This document shows positions 7,351-16,574 of a stretch of DNA of 64,000 nt, piece after piece. The DNA lies in NCBI RefSeq assembly GCF_017894365.1, contig NZ_CP059467.1, forward strand, positions 124,001-188,000, written 5' to 3'. The position numbers and the translations under genes are program-made. Position 1 is the stretch's first letter; the number at the start of each line of letters is the position of its first letter. Below the pieces are notes generated by a model. The model did no database searches and was not told where the DNA came from. It saw only the letters and a list, made by a program, of their open reading frames with translations. Origin of the DNA: Aromatoleum bremense. GTDB taxonomy: Bacteria; Pseudomonadota; Gammaproteobacteria; Burkholderiales; Rhodocyclaceae.

Positions 7351-7577
7351 TGATGCCCGAGCATCTCCCCCTATTCCTTACAGACGACGAGATCGTCGAG
7401 CTTACGGGTCGCAAGCTGCGCAGATTGCAGATCGATCAGCTCCGGCGCATGCTGGTCCCGTTCCACGTCAATGCACTTGGTCGGCCTGTCGTAACCAGGG
7501 CGGCCCTGACCGGAGCACATTCGGCCAGGAAGGAAGCGGCGCAACAGGGGTGGGCTCCGCGCGTGGTGAGCGAGTGA
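7350..7577 (+). CDS. DUF4224 domain protein
   Basis: A 75-residue protein beginning MMPEHLPLFLTDDEIVELTGR and continuing LVPFHVNALGRPVVTRAAL, the pattern of DUF4224 proteins encoded directly upstream of phage and ICE integrases. Its fold is likely a small DNA-binding or excisionase-like module, though the function is unproven. AGGAAGGAG precedes the start, which overlaps the upstream stop. It ends 4 bp before the integrase start, so the two are almost certainly co-expressed. Confidence 0.75.
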   Translation: MMPEHLPLFLTDDEIVELTGRKLRRLQIDQLRRMLVPFHVNALGRPVVTRAALTGAHSARKEAAQQGWAPRVVSE

Positions 7578-7581
7578 CCAG

Positions 7582-8709
7582 ATGGGCCGACGACCAACTG
7601 TGAATTTGCATCTCCCACCTGGAATGCGGCCCAAGAAAGGCGCTCGCGGCCAGGTGTGGTACTACCTGGACAAGGGCGTCCAACCAGACGGCTCGCGCCC
7701 ATGGATACCCCTCGGCTCAAGTTTTCCGGATGCCCTCCGCGCCTATGCCGAGCTGGTTGAGACCGTCAAGGCGCCAGCCGTTACCGTCCCGGAGTTGCTC
7801 AACGACTGGAACACGAGGACGGCGGCGGAACGGAAGGCGGGCACACTGGATGACATCCGTTTCAGCTTGCCCAACCTCATGCGCTTCTTCGGAGATCCGC
7901 CGGCACGGCTCGATCAGGTGGACCCCATCCATATCCGACAGTACCTCGACTGGCGTGTCACCGAAGCGAAGAAGGCAAAGAAGGAGAGCAATGCGAAGCG
8001 GGTCGCAGCGGGCAGAAGCGCTGTGGTGATCAAGCCCAACGAGGGCGCCGTGCGGGCGAACCGTGAAATCGCATGGCTTTCTGCGGCGTGGAACTGGGCA
8101 CGTGACCGTGGTATCACCAAGGCTCCAAATCCGAGCACCGGCGTCAAGCGCCACAAGGAGGGCGGCCGGGACATCTACGTTGAGGACGACGAGTTGGGGG
8201 CAATCCTGCGGTACGCGGATGAACCGCTGCGCGAGGCGATCGAGCTCGCCTATCTGATTGGACAGCGCCCGGGCGACTTGCGCGAGATCCGCGAGACCGA
8301 CATCCGCGACGGCTGTATCGTCCTCGAGCAAGGCAAGACGGACGCGAAACTGCGCATCGAGATAACTGGCGCCCTCGATGAATTGGTCACCCGCATCAAG
8401 GCACGGAAGGAGAAGATTGAGGGCGTCCGGACTCTCGCGCTGGTTTGTAACGAACGTGGTCAACCACTGCTGAAGTCGGCGATGCGCTACCGCTTCGACA
8501 AAGCCCGCGATGCGGCAGCGTCGGCCGCGACCGACAAGGCGCAGGCAGAACGCCTACGGTCGATCCAGTTCCGTGATCTACGGGCGAAGGCCGCGAGCGA
8601 CATGGAAGCGCTGGACAAGGCGCAAAAACTGCTCGGACACACCAGCCGGGACATGACAGAGCATTATGTGCGCAAGCGCCGAGGAGAGAAGGTGAGTCCG
8701 GTGAAGTGA
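7582..8709 (+). CDS. Tyrosine recombinase (ICE integrase)
   Basis: A 375-residue site-specific recombinase. It has an N-terminal arm-binding region, a core-binding SAM-like domain (about 68-180) and a C-terminal catalytic domain. Catalytic residues visible are R229 (LIGQRPGDLREI), a beta-hairpin Lys at 252 or 256, R334 (QFRDLRAKAASD), H353 (LLGHTS) and the nucleophile Y362 (TEHYVRKR). The usual His of the H-x-x-R box is Arg331, as I recall for related integrases. The gene points at the 3' end of tRNA-His about 85 bp away, as expected for an integrase at one end of an element. It should catalyse insertion and excision of the ICE. Confidence 0.9.
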   Translation: MGRRPTVNLHLPPGMRPKKGARGQVWYYLDKGVQPDGSRPWIPLGSSFPDALRAYAELVETVKAPAVTVPELLNDWNTRTAAERKAGTLDDIRFSLPNLMRFFGDPPARLDQVDPIHIRQYLDWRVTEAKKAKKESNAKRVAAGRSAVVIKPNEGAVRANREIAWLSAAWNWARDRGITKAPNPSTGVKRHKEGGRDIYVEDDELGAILRYADEPLREAIELAYLIGQRPGDLREIRETDIRDGCIVLEQGKTDAKLRIEITGALDELVTRIKARKEKIEGVRTLALVCNERGQPLLKSAMRYRFDKARDAAASAATDKAQAERLRSIQFRDLRAKAASDMEALDKAQKLLGHTSRDMTEHYVRKRRGEKVSPVK

Positions 8710-8738
8710 AAACGGCCCGCCTTTCGGCGAGCCGTTTT
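8709..8738 (+). terminator. Rho-independent terminator of the integrase
   Basis: AAAACGGC(C)CGCC, loop TTTC, then GGCG(A)GCCGTTTT: a strong hairpin starting at the integrase stop and flanked by A and T tracts, so it could work in both directions. It separates the ICE from the leftward tRNA cluster. Confidence 0.85.
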
Positions 8739-8793
8739 GTAGAACGAATGGGGATTTGTAGATTACCCAGACTTCCCCAAGTCCTTGATTCTA

Positions 8794-8840
8794 TGGGGCG
8801 ACATACCGGGATCGAACCGGTGACAACTGGAGCCACAATC
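8794..8840. other. Candidate ICE attachment site (right end) in tRNA-His 3' part
   Basis: The integrase reads toward the 3' end of tRNA-His, the classical arrangement where the 3' tRNA end is the att core restored on insertion. The matching direct repeat should lie at the other end of the element, beyond the left edge, so the core length cannot be set here. This is inference from arrangement. Confidence 0.4.
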
Positions 8841-8870
8841 CAGTGCTCTACCAACTGAGCTAATGCCGCC
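8794..8870 (-). tRNA. tRNA-His (GTG)
   Basis: A complete cloverleaf on the minus strand with encoded CCA (plus-strand TGG at 8794-8796). The acceptor stem GCGGCAT/ATGTCGC has an extra 5' G and a C73 discriminator, the His identity pair. The anticodon loop TTGTGGC gives GTG. It is the first tRNA flanking the ICE and probably its integration target. Confidence 0.95.
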
Positions 8871-8909
8871 ACTTTCACGGTTGCAGAAACTCTGCAACCA
8901 AAAACCATT

Positions 8910-8986
8910 TGGCCTGCCCGACAGGGATCGAACCTGTAACCCCCGGCTTAGAAGGCCGGTGCTCTATCCAATTGAGCTACGGGCAG
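8910..8986 (-). tRNA. tRNA-Arg (TCT)
   Basis: Minus-strand cloverleaf with acceptor CTGCCCG/CGGGCAG, G73 and encoded CCA. The anticodon stem CCGGC/GCCGG encloses CTTCTAA, giving TCT. It lies 39 bp from tRNA-His and 27 bp from tRNA-Pro, probably one transcript. Confidence 0.95.
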
Positions 8987-9013
8987 AAATCCCGCGGGCA
9001 TTTCGGGGTTAGC

Positions 9014-9090
9014 TGGTCGGGGTGGAGGGATTCGAACCCCCGACATCTTGCTCCCAAAGCAAGCGCGCTACCGGACTGCGCTACACCCCG
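9014..9090 (-). tRNA. tRNA-Pro (TGG)
   Basis: Minus-strand cloverleaf with acceptor CGGGGTG/CACCCCG, A73 and encoded CCA. The anticodon loop TTTGGGA within CTTGC/GCAAG gives TGG. It is the 5'-most gene of the leftward Pro-Arg-His cluster. Confidence 0.95.
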
Positions 9091-9208
9091 AGAGCGGCGA
9101 ATAATACACACCTGGTCGGCGTGCGTCAAACATGTTTCTTCGGACATGAAGAGTTGTTGATGCGCGCCTCGCGAGCGAGCCGGATTGCTGCTCGAAACGG
9201 GTGCTTGC

Positions 9209-9237
9209 TTGCTCGTTACAGAAGATTCTGCTATTAG
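9209..9237 (+). promoter_or_regulatory. Possible dksA promoter
   Basis: TTGCTC (9209-9214), 17-base spacer, TATTAG (9232-9237), about 36 bp before the dksA start. The match to the sigma-70 consensus is partial. Confidence 0.3.
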
Positions 9238-9273
9238 TTCGCTTCCTTCAATTACCAACCGGAAGTCGAAGTC

Positions 9274-9699
9274 ATGCCAGACGACACACTGCAAAAGCAA
9301 TTCCCGCCCTATGTTCCCGCCGAAGGCGAGGAGTACATGAGCGAGAAGCAGCTGGCTCACTTCCGCGGCATGCTCGAAACGGTCAAGCAGGAGCTGGTCG
9401 GGGATATCGAACGCACGGTGCACACGATGCAGGACGAAGCCACTGTGTTTGCCGACCCCAACGACCGGGCGAGCCAGGAATCCGATATTGCGCTCGAGTT
9501 GCGCAACCGGGATCGTGAGCGAAAACTGATCAAGAAGATCGACGAAGCCCTTGGCCGAATCAACGCGGGTGAATATGGCTATTGCGACAGCTGTGGCGTC
9601 GAAATCGGCCTGAAGCGCCTGGAGGCGCGTCCGACGGCGACGATGTGCATCGATTGCAAGACGCTGGAAGAGATGCGCGAACGTCAGGTTGCGAAGTAA
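9274..9699 (+). CDS. dksA: RNA polymerase-binding transcription factor DksA
   Basis: A 141-residue protein that binds the secondary channel of RNA polymerase and, with ppGpp, adjusts transcription of rRNA and amino-acid genes in the stringent response. The coiled-coil region (about 28-110) carries the tip segment DPNDRASQESD with the functional Asp residues. The C-terminal zinc finger is C-x2-C (CDSCG) followed by C-x2-C (CIDC). Length and motifs match the family. It is monocistronic, between the tRNA cluster and a bidirectional terminator, and convergent with pnp. Confidence 0.96.
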   Translation: MPDDTLQKQFPPYVPAEGEEYMSEKQLAHFRGMLETVKQELVGDIERTVHTMQDEATVFADPNDRASQESDIALELRNRDRERKLIKKIDEALGRINAGEYGYCDSCGVEIGLKRLEARPTATMCIDCKTLEEMRERQVAK

Positions 9700-9750
9700 A
9701 CCGGCCCGCACCCGCTTTTCGGCGTCGCCGCGAGCGGGAACCGTCACACG

Positions 9751-9778
9751 AAAAAGGGACGCCATGGCGTCCCTTTTT
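9751..9778. terminator. Bidirectional terminator between dksA and pnp
   Basis: AAAAAGGGACGCC and GGCGTCCCTTTTT are joined around a short AT centre as an exact inverted repeat, with A and T tracts at both ends. It serves the convergent dksA and pnp genes. Confidence 0.9.
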
Positions 9779-9797
9779 CTTCAGCTCGTTTCGTCGC

Positions 9798-11897
9798 TTA
9801 CTCGGCCGGCTGATCCAGCAGCGCCTTCATGCTCAGGCGAATCTTGCCGCGCTCGTCGGTCTCCAGCACCTTGACGCGCACCGCCTGCCCTTCCTTGACA
9901 TAGTCGGCAACGTTATTGACGCGCTCGTTCGCGATCTGCGAGACGTGCAGCAGTCCATCGCGACCCGGCATGATGTTGACGATCGCGCCGAAATCCAGGA
10001 GTCGGACCACGGTCCCGTTGTAGACCTTACCGACTTCGACTTCGGCCGTGATCGCCTCGATCTTTTCCTTTGCAAGCTGCGCGCCTTCGGCGCTGACCGA
10101 CGAAATCGTGACGCTGCCGTCGTCCTGCAGTTCGATAACGGTACCGGTTTCTTCCTGCAGCCCGCGGATCACCGCCCCGCCCTTGCCGATGACATCGCGG
10201 ATTTTCTCCGGATTGATCTTCATCGTCAGCATGCGCGGCGCGAACTCCGACACTTCCCCGCGATGCGACGCCAGCGCCTGCTTCATCAGCGCGAGGATAT
10301 GGATCCGTCCCTCCCCGGCCTGACCCAGGGCGACCTGCATGATTTCCTTCGTGATGCCCTGGATCTTGATGTCCATCTGCAGCGCGGTGATGCCGTTCTC
10401 GGTGCCCGCGACCTTGAAGTCCATGTCGCCGAGATGATCCTCGTCACCGAGGATGTCGGTCAGGACGGCGAAGCGATTGCCTTCCTTGATCAGGCCCATC
10501 GCAATGCCAGCCACGTGTGCCTTCATCGGCACCCCGGCGTCCATCATTGCCAGCGACGCCCCGCACACCGAAGCCATCGAGCTCGAACCGTTCGATTCGG
10601 TGATCTCGGATACGACGCGAACCGTATAGCTGAAGTCCTCGTCCGCCGGCAGCGCCGCGATCAGGGCGCGCTTGGCGAGGCGACCATGTCCGACCTCGCG
10701 GCGCTTCGTCACCCCCATGCGGCCGGTTTCGCCGGTGGAGAACGGCGGAAAATTGTAGTGCAGCATGAAACTTTCGCGGTACTCACCGGCGATCGCATCG
10801 ATGATCTGTTCGTCGCGCCCGGTGCCGAGCGTGGCGATGACCAGCGCCTGGGTTTCGCCGCGGGTGAACAGAGCCGACCCGTGCGTACGCGGCAGCACGC
10901 CGACGCGGATGTCGATGGGTCGCACGGTACGCGTGTCGCGTCCGTCGATGCGCGGCTCGCCCGCGAGGATGCGGCTGCGAACGACACCGGCTTCGAGATC
11001 GTGGAAGATGTCCTTCAGCTCGTTGCCCGACGGCGGGACTTCGAGGCCTTCGGTCACGATGGCAATCGTCTGCTTGCGGATCTCGTTGATCCGCTGGGTG
11101 CGGGCCTGCTTGCTCGTGATGCGGAAGGCTTCTTCGAGCTGGGCGCCGGCCAGTTCCTTGATGCGGGTGATCAGCGGCTCGTTTTTCGCCGGCGGCTGCC
11201 AGTCCCACTCGGGCTTGCCTGCCACTTCGACCAGTTCGTTGATGGCGCGGATCGCGACCTGCATCTGCTGGTGGCCGAACACGACCGAACCGAGCATGAT
11301 TTCTTCTGACAGTTCCCTTGCTTCCGACTCGACCATCAGCACGGCCGCCTCGGTACCGGCAACAACCAGGTTGAGTTCGCTGGTCTTGAGCTGTTCGACC
11401 GTCGGGTTCAGCAGGTACTGGCCGTCGCTGTACCCGACGCGGCATGCGCCGATTGGGCCGTCGAACGGAACGCCGGAAATCGCCAGCGCGGCCGACGCGC
11501 CAATCATCGCGGGGATGTCTGGATCGACCTCCGGGTTGAGCGACAGCACGGTGACGATGACCTGGACTTCGTTATAGAAGCCTTCCGGGAAAAGCGGGCG
11601 GATCGGACGGTCGATCAGGCGGCTGGTCAGCGTTTCCTTCTCGGTGGGACGGCCTTCGCGCTTGAAGAAGCCGCCGGGGATGCGCCCCGCGGCGTAGAAC
11701 TTCTCGACGTAGTCAACGGTAAGCGGGAAGAAATCCTGTCCCGTCTTGGCCTCCTTGGCGGCGACGACCGTGGCCAACACGATCGTGTCGTCCATGTTGA
11801 CGATTACGGCACCGCCGGCCTGGCGAGCGATCTCGCCGGTTTCGAGCGTTACGGTATGGGCACCGTACGCGAAGGTTTTCTTGATAGCGGTAGGCAA
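9798..11897 (-). CDS. pnp: Polyribonucleotide nucleotidyltransferase (PNPase)
   Basis: A 699-residue exoribonuclease that degrades RNA 3'-5' by phosphorolysis and joins the RNA degradosome. It has two RNase PH domains (about 10-225 and 315-540) separated by a helical domain. A KH domain ([20 protein letters not shown], about 560) and a C-terminal S1 domain ([17 protein letters not shown]) follow. The start is TTG ([12 protein letters not shown]) with AGAGGA about 8 bases upstream; a non-ATG start is also used by E. coli pnp. It follows rpsO on the same strand, the classical rpsO-pnp order, with a terminator-like hairpin between. Confidence 0.97.
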   Translation of the reverse strand: MPTAIKKTFAYGAHTVTLETGEIARQAGGAVIVNMDDTIVLATVVAAKEAKTGQDFFPLTVDYVEKFYAAGRIPGGFFKREGRPTEKETLTSRLIDRPIRPLFPEGFYNEVQVIVTVLSLNPEVDPDIPAMIGASAALAISGVPFDGPIGACRVGYSDGQYLLNPTVEQLKTSELNLVVAGTEAAVLMVESEARELSEEIMLGSVVFGHQQMQVAIRAINELVEVAGKPEWDWQPPAKNEPLITRIKELAGAQLEEAFRITSKQARTQRINEIRKQTIAIVTEGLEVPPSGNELKDIFHDLEAGVVRSRILAGEPRIDGRDTRTVRPIDIRVGVLPRTHGSALFTRGETQALVIATLGTGRDEQIIDAIAGEYRESFMLHYNFPPFSTGETGRMGVTKRREVGHGRLAKRALIAALPADEDFSYTVRVVSEITESNGSSSMASVCGASLAMMDAGVPMKAHVAGIAMGLIKEGNRFAVLTDILGDEDHLGDMDFKVAGTENGITALQMDIKIQGITKEIMQVALGQAGEGRIHILALMKQALASHRGEVSEFAPRMLTMKINPEKIRDVIGKGGAVIRGLQEETGTVIELQDDGSVTISSVSAEGAQLAKEKIEAITAEVEVGKVYNGTVVRLLDFGAIVNIMPGRDGLLHVSQIANERVNNVADYVKEGQAVRVKVLETDERGKIRLSMKALLDQPAE

Positions 11898-11971
11898 GGT
11901 GAAGATCCTCTCGATAAATGGTGCAGCAAACTACAACTGCGATGTTTAACAAATCCGACGCTGCAAAAACA

Positions 11972-12005
11972 AAGCCGGTGCGGCCCTTCGGGGCCGCACC
12001 GGCTT
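11972..12005 (-). terminator. rpsO-pnp intergenic terminator hairpin
   Basis: On the minus strand, AAGCCGGTGCGGCCC and its exact complement form a 15-bp stem with a short loop, followed by a TGTTTTT tract. It should end most rpsO transcripts, leaving read-through for pnp. The long stem may also be an RNase III target, as in the E. coli rpsO-pnp region. Confidence 0.85.
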
Positions 12006-12058
12006 GCCGGCTTAAGTTGCCTTTTTCGACGCTGTCGGACTCGCCACGGCCAGCGTGA

Positions 12059-12328
12059 TTACTTGCGCAGACCCAGACGCTCAATCAGATTGCGATAGCT
12101 GTCGGCGTTCTTGCCCTTCAGGTAGTCGAGCAACTTGCGGCGCTGGCTGACCATCTTCAGCAGGCCACGGCGCGAGTGGTGATCTTTCGCGTTGGCCTTG
12201 AAATGACCGGTCAGCCCGTTGATGCGGGCGGTGAGAAGCGCGACCTGGACTTCCGGGGAACCGGTGTCGCCTTGGGCGCGCTGGAAGTCGTTGACGATCT
12301 GCGACTTGGATGCGGTATCGAGAGCCAT
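12059..12328 (-). CDS. rpsO: Small ribosomal subunit protein uS15
   Basis: An 89-residue protein ([16 protein letters not shown] start, the usual length for S15) that binds the central domain of 16S rRNA early in 30S assembly. The core [20 protein letters not shown] segment is the rRNA-binding signature. The start at 12328 is chosen because upstream in-frame codons would add an unrelated 24-residue tail. It lies between truB and pnp on the same strand. Confidence 0.97.
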
Positions 12329-12406
12329 GTGGGTGTTTACTCTTTTCGTTCTGCCAATCAGAAGCGGACGATTATACCGAACGCTGGTTGAAAAACTCAA
12401 TCGTTA

Positions 12407-13333
12407 TCAAGATTGTTGCACTGTTGCGACCGTCGAAACGAGGCGTTTCGGCGACAATGTGCCGCTTCCGTCGCATTCCCCAAGCCCCAGGTAACGGCCT
12501 TCGCCGTAAATGCGCACCAGCCCCGCTGCGCCGCAGGGAGCCGGAAGCGCGCGTCCCTGCAGAAGCAGGCCCGCCTGGGGGGCATCGAGTTCGATGCGCG
12601 GCAGATGAACCACCAGCGCATCGACCGGCGCCAGCAGCCCGGTGCGCGACTCCGGAGGCACCGCTTCCAGCGCCGTGAGCGTAACGGCCTCGTCCACGTG
12701 GAATGGTCCGATCCTTGTCCGCCGCAGTTCAGTGAGATGTCCGCCGCAACCGAGCAAGCGCCCCAGATCGGTAGCCAGCGTGCGGATATACGTTCCCTTG
12801 CTGCAATCGGCGCGGATCCGCAACGAATCACCCTCAACGCCGAGCAGTTCGAGCGAATGGATCGTCACGGGGCGCGCGGCGCGCTCGACCTCGATCCCCG
12901 CGCGAGCGTATTCGTACAGGGGCTTGCCGTCGCGCTTGAGCGCCGAATACATCGGCGGAACCTGCTCGATTTCACCGGTCAGCGCCATCAGCGCCTGGCG
13001 GATCGAATCCTCCGTCACGTGCACGGGAGCTGTTGCGATCGGCGCGCCCTCCGCGTCGCCGGTGTCCGTTTCGATGCCGAGCCGCACGGTGGCCTCGTAG
13101 GCCTTGTCGGCATCGAGCAGCATCTGCGAGAACTTGGTTGCCTCGCCCAGCGTCAGCGGCAGCAATCCGGTCGCCATCGGGTCCAGCGTTCCGGTGTGCC
13201 CTGCCTTCGCCGCATTCAGGAGCCGGCGCGCCGTCTGCAGTGCGGCGTTCGACGTCAGGCCCCGGGGCTTGTCGAGCAGCAGGACGCCGTCGACGATCCG
13301 ACGTTGATGCCGGAATTGTTTCGATGCTTTCAA
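12407..13333 (-). CDS. truB: tRNA pseudouridine(55) synthase TruB
   Basis: A 308-residue enzyme that converts U55 in the T-loop of tRNAs to pseudouridine. The catalytic Asp is in GHTGTLDPMATGLLPL (about residue 50), after the opening VDGVLLLDKPRGLTSN. A C-terminal PUA-like extension begins near residue 240. The only sensible start is TTG at 13333, 6 bp after the rbfA stop, with GGAGAG upstream. It is part of the leftward rimP-nusA-infB-rbfA-truB operon. Confidence 0.95.
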   Translation of the reverse strand: MKASKQFRHQRRIVDGVLLLDKPRGLTSNAALQTARRLLNAAKAGHTGTLDPMATGLLPLTLGEATKFSQMLLDADKAYEATVRLGIETDTGDAEGAPIATAPVHVTEDSIRQALMALTGEIEQVPPMYSALKRDGKPLYEYARAGIEVERAARPVTIHSLELLGVEGDSLRIRADCSKGTYIRTLATDLGRLLGCGGHLTELRRTRIGPFHVDEAVTLTALEAVPPESRTGLLAPVDALVVHLPRIELDAPQAGLLLQGRALPAPCGAAGLVRIYGEGRYLGLGECDGSGTLSPKRLVSTVATVQQS

Positions 13334-13339
13334 ATCTGC

Positions 13340-13723
13340 TCAGCTCTCCGGATCGTCCTTGTGGCGGGCGTCATCATCCCGGACCACCTGGTCGATGAGC
13401 TGCGACATGCGACTGCCGCGTTCGACCGAGCTGTCGTAATGAAAATGCAGCTCGGGCAGTGTGTGGATGCGCACCCGTTTGCCGAGCTCGCGACGCAGGA
13501 AGCCGCTCGCGCGACGCAGCCCCGTCAGGATCTCGTCAAGCCCTTCCTCGCCCTTCATCGACGTAAAAAAGACTTTCGCGTGCGCGTAATCGGGCGTGAT
13601 CTCGACATCGGTCAAAGTGATGAACCCCACGCGGGGGTCCTTCACTTCGAGCCGGATCAGCTCGGCCAGTTCGCGGCGGATCTGCTCTGCCACGCGCTGG
13701 CTTCTGGAAAACTCCTTGGGCAT
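13340..13723 (-). CDS. rbfA: 30S ribosome-binding factor RbfA
   Basis: A 127-residue KH-fold protein that helps mature the 16S 5' end and supports growth in the cold. It opens PKEFSRSQRVAEQIRRELA and contains DPRVGFITLTDVEITPDYAHAKVF, the family core. It lies 3 bp after infB and 6 bp before truB, so it is tightly coupled in this translation-factor operon. Confidence 0.96.
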   Translation of the reverse strand: MPKEFSRSQRVAEQIRRELAELIRLEVKDPRVGFITLTDVEITPDYAHAKVFFTSMKGEEGLDEILTGLRRASGFLRRELGKRVRIHTLPELHFHYDSSVERGSRMSQLIDQVVRDDDARHKDDPES

Positions 13724-13726
13724 GAT

Positions 13727-16561
13727 TTACAGGGTCCGGGCGATTTCCTGGATCTCGAACACCTCGAGCTGGTCACCTTCCTGGACGTCATTGAAGTTCC
13801 GGATCGAAAGGCCGCATTCGAAACCGAACTTGACCTCCTTGACGTCGTCCTTGAAGCGCTTGAGCGACTCGAGCTCGCCGGTGTGGATGACGACGTGGTT
13901 GCGAAGAACCCGCACCTGCGACCCACGCTTGACCACGCCTTCGAGCACATAACAGCCCGCGACGGTTCCGACCTTCGGCACCTTGAACACCTGGCGCACC
14001 TCGACCAGGCCGATGACGTTCTCGCGGCGTTCCGGCGCCAGCATCCCGGACAACGCGGCCTTCACCTCGTCGACCGCGTCGTAGATGATGTTGTAGTAGC
14101 GGATATCGATGCCGAATGTTTCGGCCAACTTGCGTGCGCCCGCATCGGCACGGGTGTTGAAGCCGATGATGACCGCTCCCGAAGCCTGTGCGAGGTTGAC
14201 GTCCGATTCCGAGATCGCGCCTACCGCGGAGTGGATCGCGTTGACCCGGACTTCGTCGGTCGACAGCTTGTTCAACGCCTGCACCAGGGCTTCCTGCGAA
14301 CCCTGCACGTCCGCCTTGATGATCAGCGGCAACGTCTTGACCTCGCCTTCCGCCATCTGTTCGAACATGCTTTCGAGCTTCGCCGCCTGCTGCTTCGCGA
14401 GTTTGACCTCGCGGTACTTGCCCTGGCGGAACAGCGCAATTTCGCGCGCCTTCTTCTCGTCGGCCAGCGCGATCGCCTCATCGCCTGCGGCCGGCACGTC
14501 CGACAGGCCGAGAATTTCGACCGGAATCGACGGACCGGCGTGGTCGATCGCCTTGCCGTTCTCGTCGAGCATCGCGCGAATGCGGCCGAACGTCGCCCCG
14601 ACGAGCATGACGTCGCCCTTGCGCAGCGTGCCGGACTGCACGAGCAGCGACGCGACCGGTCCGCGACCCTTGTCGAGCCGCGCCTCGATGATCAAGCCCT
14701 TCGCGGGTGAATCGACCGGCGCCGTCAATTCGAGCACTTCGGCTTGCAGCAGCACGGCTTCGAGCAGCGAGTCGATGCCCGCACCGGTCTTCGCCGACAC
14801 GTTGATGAACATCACGTCGCCGCCGTACTCCTCGGGCAGCACGCCCTCGGCGACGAGTTCCTGCTTGACGCGATCCGGGTTGGCGTCGGGCTTGTCGATC
14901 TTGTTGACCGCGACGACCAGCGGCACGTTGGCCGCCTTCGCGTGGTGAATCGCTTCGCGCGTTTGCGGCATCACGCCGTCGTCGGCCGCGACAACCAGGA
15001 TGACGATGTCGGTCGCCTTCGCGCCGCGGGCACGCATCGCGGTGAACGCCTCGTGGCCCGGCGTATCGAGGAAAGTGAGCATGCCGCGCGGCGTCTCGAC
15101 GTGGTACGCGCCGATATGCTGCGTGATGCCGCCCGCCTCACCGGAAGCGACTTTCGCTCGCCGGATGTAGTCGAGCAGCGACGTCTTGCCGTGGTCGACG
15201 TGACCCATGACCGTGACGACCGGCGCCCGCGGCTCGACCGTCGCGTCGTGATGCGCTTCGGCGCTCTCGAGGTAGGTATCCGGGTCGTCGAGCTTCGCGG
15301 CGAACGCCTTGTGCCCCATTTCCTCGACCAGAATCATGGCCGTTTCTTGGTCCAGCACCTGGTTGATCGTCACCATCGATCCCATCTTCATGAGAATCTT
15401 GATGACCTCGGCCGCCTTGACCGACATCTTGTGCGCGAGGTCGGCGACGGAAATGGTTTCCGGCACGTGAATTTCGCGCACGACAGGTTCGGTCGGAGCC
15501 TGGAAGCTCTTGTGCTCGTCCTGCGCACCGCGCCTGCCACCTCCGCGCGCTCCGCGCCAGGATCCGGTGGTGGCACCGACTTCTCCGCGCGTCTTCAGGC
15601 CGCGGCGCTTCGCGCTTTCGCCAGCCGTCTCGCCACGTGCGGTTCGCTTCGCGTCCTTGCCGGCGGGTTTTTCCTCGGTCTTGGCGGGGCGATGCAGCGT
15701 GCCAGCGGGCGCCTTGGGGACCTCCTTGACCTGCGGCTTGGCTGCTTCGGCACGCCGCTCAGCCTCGGCACGCACCCGTGCCTCTTCTTCGGCACGGCGT
15801 GCTTCAGCGGCCGCACGTGCGGCCGCTTCACGATCCTGCTTTGCCTTCAGGTCCGCAGCTTGGCGCGCACGCAGCTCTTCGTGCCGTCGCGCTTCACGTT
15901 CGCGGGCAGCCCGCTCTTCGTCGCTCAGGATCGACACTCGCAGCGGCGGCCGGGACGGCGCCCGGACGGGAGCCTCGGTTTTCGCCGCGGGTGCGGCAGC
16001 TTCCACCGTTGCGGGCTCTGATTCCGGCTCAGACTCGGGTTCCGGCTGAGGCTCGGGTTCGGAGTGAGGCTCCGGTTCCGGCTCGGGTTCGACGACGGGT
16101 TCCGGTTCGGGCTCGCGCACAGGTTCCGGCTCGGGAATGGTCTCCGCGACGGGCTCGACAATGTTTTCGGGTTCGGTCACCGGCTCGATTTCGCCCATCG
16201 GCAAGCCGGCAGCTTCCTCTTCGATTTGCGCGCTCTCGAGCGTACCAGTCTCGGAGCTCACCTCATCGCGTTTCATGAAGACGCGCTTCTTGCGCACCTC
16301 GACCTGGACGGTGCGGGCGCGGCCCGACGAATCGGTCGCACGAATTTCCGACGTTTGCTTGCGGGTCAGGGTGATCTTGCCTTTCGGCTGGCTCTGGCCG
16401 TGAGACCGGCGCAGGTATTCGAGCAGTCTGGCCTTGTCCTGTTCAGTCAGCAGTTGATCGGCACCGGTCTTCTCGACTCCGGCCTTCTGCAACTGCTCGA
16501 GCAGCACCGAGGCCGGCATCTTAAGTTCGCCGGCGAACTGGGTTACGCTCATCTGTTCCAT
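13727..16561 (-). CDS. infB: Translation initiation factor IF-2
   Basis: A 944-residue GTPase that brings fMet-tRNA to the 30S subunit. The start is ATG at 16561, with GGGAGGG 5 bases upstream; the TTG just before it is less likely. The N-terminal IF2_N motif ([18 protein letters not shown]) leads into a long charged linker. This includes an extreme Glu/Pro run (about 130-200) and an Arg/Ala/Glu-rich helix (about 215-280). The GTPase core shows [27 protein letters not shown] and SAKTGAG, followed by domains II-IV. It follows nusA after 13 bp. The variable N-terminal linker is normal for the family, though long here. Confidence 0.97.
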   Translation of the reverse strand: MEQMSVTQFAGELKMPASVLLEQLQKAGVEKTGADQLLTEQDKARLLEYLRRSHGQSQPKGKITLTRKQTSEIRATDSSGRARTVQVEVRKKRVFMKRDEVSSETGTLESAQIEEEAAGLPMGEIEPVTEPENIVEPVAETIPEPEPVREPEPEPVVEPEPEPEPHSEPEPQPEPESEPESEPATVEAAAPAAKTEAPVRAPSRPPLRVSILSDEERAAREREARRHEELRARQAADLKAKQDREAAARAAAEARRAEEEARVRAEAERRAEAAKPQVKEVPKAPAGTLHRPAKTEEKPAGKDAKRTARGETAGESAKRRGLKTRGEVGATTGSWRGARGGGRRGAQDEHKSFQAPTEPVVREIHVPETISVADLAHKMSVKAAEVIKILMKMGSMVTINQVLDQETAMILVEEMGHKAFAAKLDDPDTYLESAEAHHDATVEPRAPVVTVMGHVDHGKTSLLDYIRRAKVASGEAGGITQHIGAYHVETPRGMLTFLDTPGHEAFTAMRARGAKATDIVILVVAADDGVMPQTREAIHHAKAANVPLVVAVNKIDKPDANPDRVKQELVAEGVLPEEYGGDVMFINVSAKTGAGIDSLLEAVLLQAEVLELTAPVDSPAKGLIIEARLDKGRGPVASLLVQSGTLRKGDVMLVGATFGRIRAMLDENGKAIDHAGPSIPVEILGLSDVPAAGDEAIALADEKKAREIALFRQGKYREVKLAKQQAAKLESMFEQMAEGEVKTLPLIIKADVQGSQEALVQALNKLSTDEVRVNAIHSAVGAISESDVNLAQASGAVIIGFNTRADAGARKLAETFGIDIRYYNIIYDAVDEVKAALSGMLAPERRENVIGLVEVRQVFKVPKVGTVAGCYVLEGVVKRGSQVRVLRNHVVIHTGELESLKRFKDDVKEVKFGFECGLSIRNFNDVQEGDQLEVFEIQEIARTL

Positions 16562-16574
16562 CAATGCCCTCCCG

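Noticed and set aside
9157..9273. Fourth tRNA upstream of dksA
   Set aside because: No T-loop (TTCGA-type) or acceptor pairing is present; only a promoter-like sequence is seen.
10048..10323. Long open frames opposite pnp, infB, nusA and other GC-rich genes
   Set aside because: They are antisense shadows caused by high GC at third codon positions; they lack ribosome sites and family motifs, and the opposite strand holds unmistakable genes.
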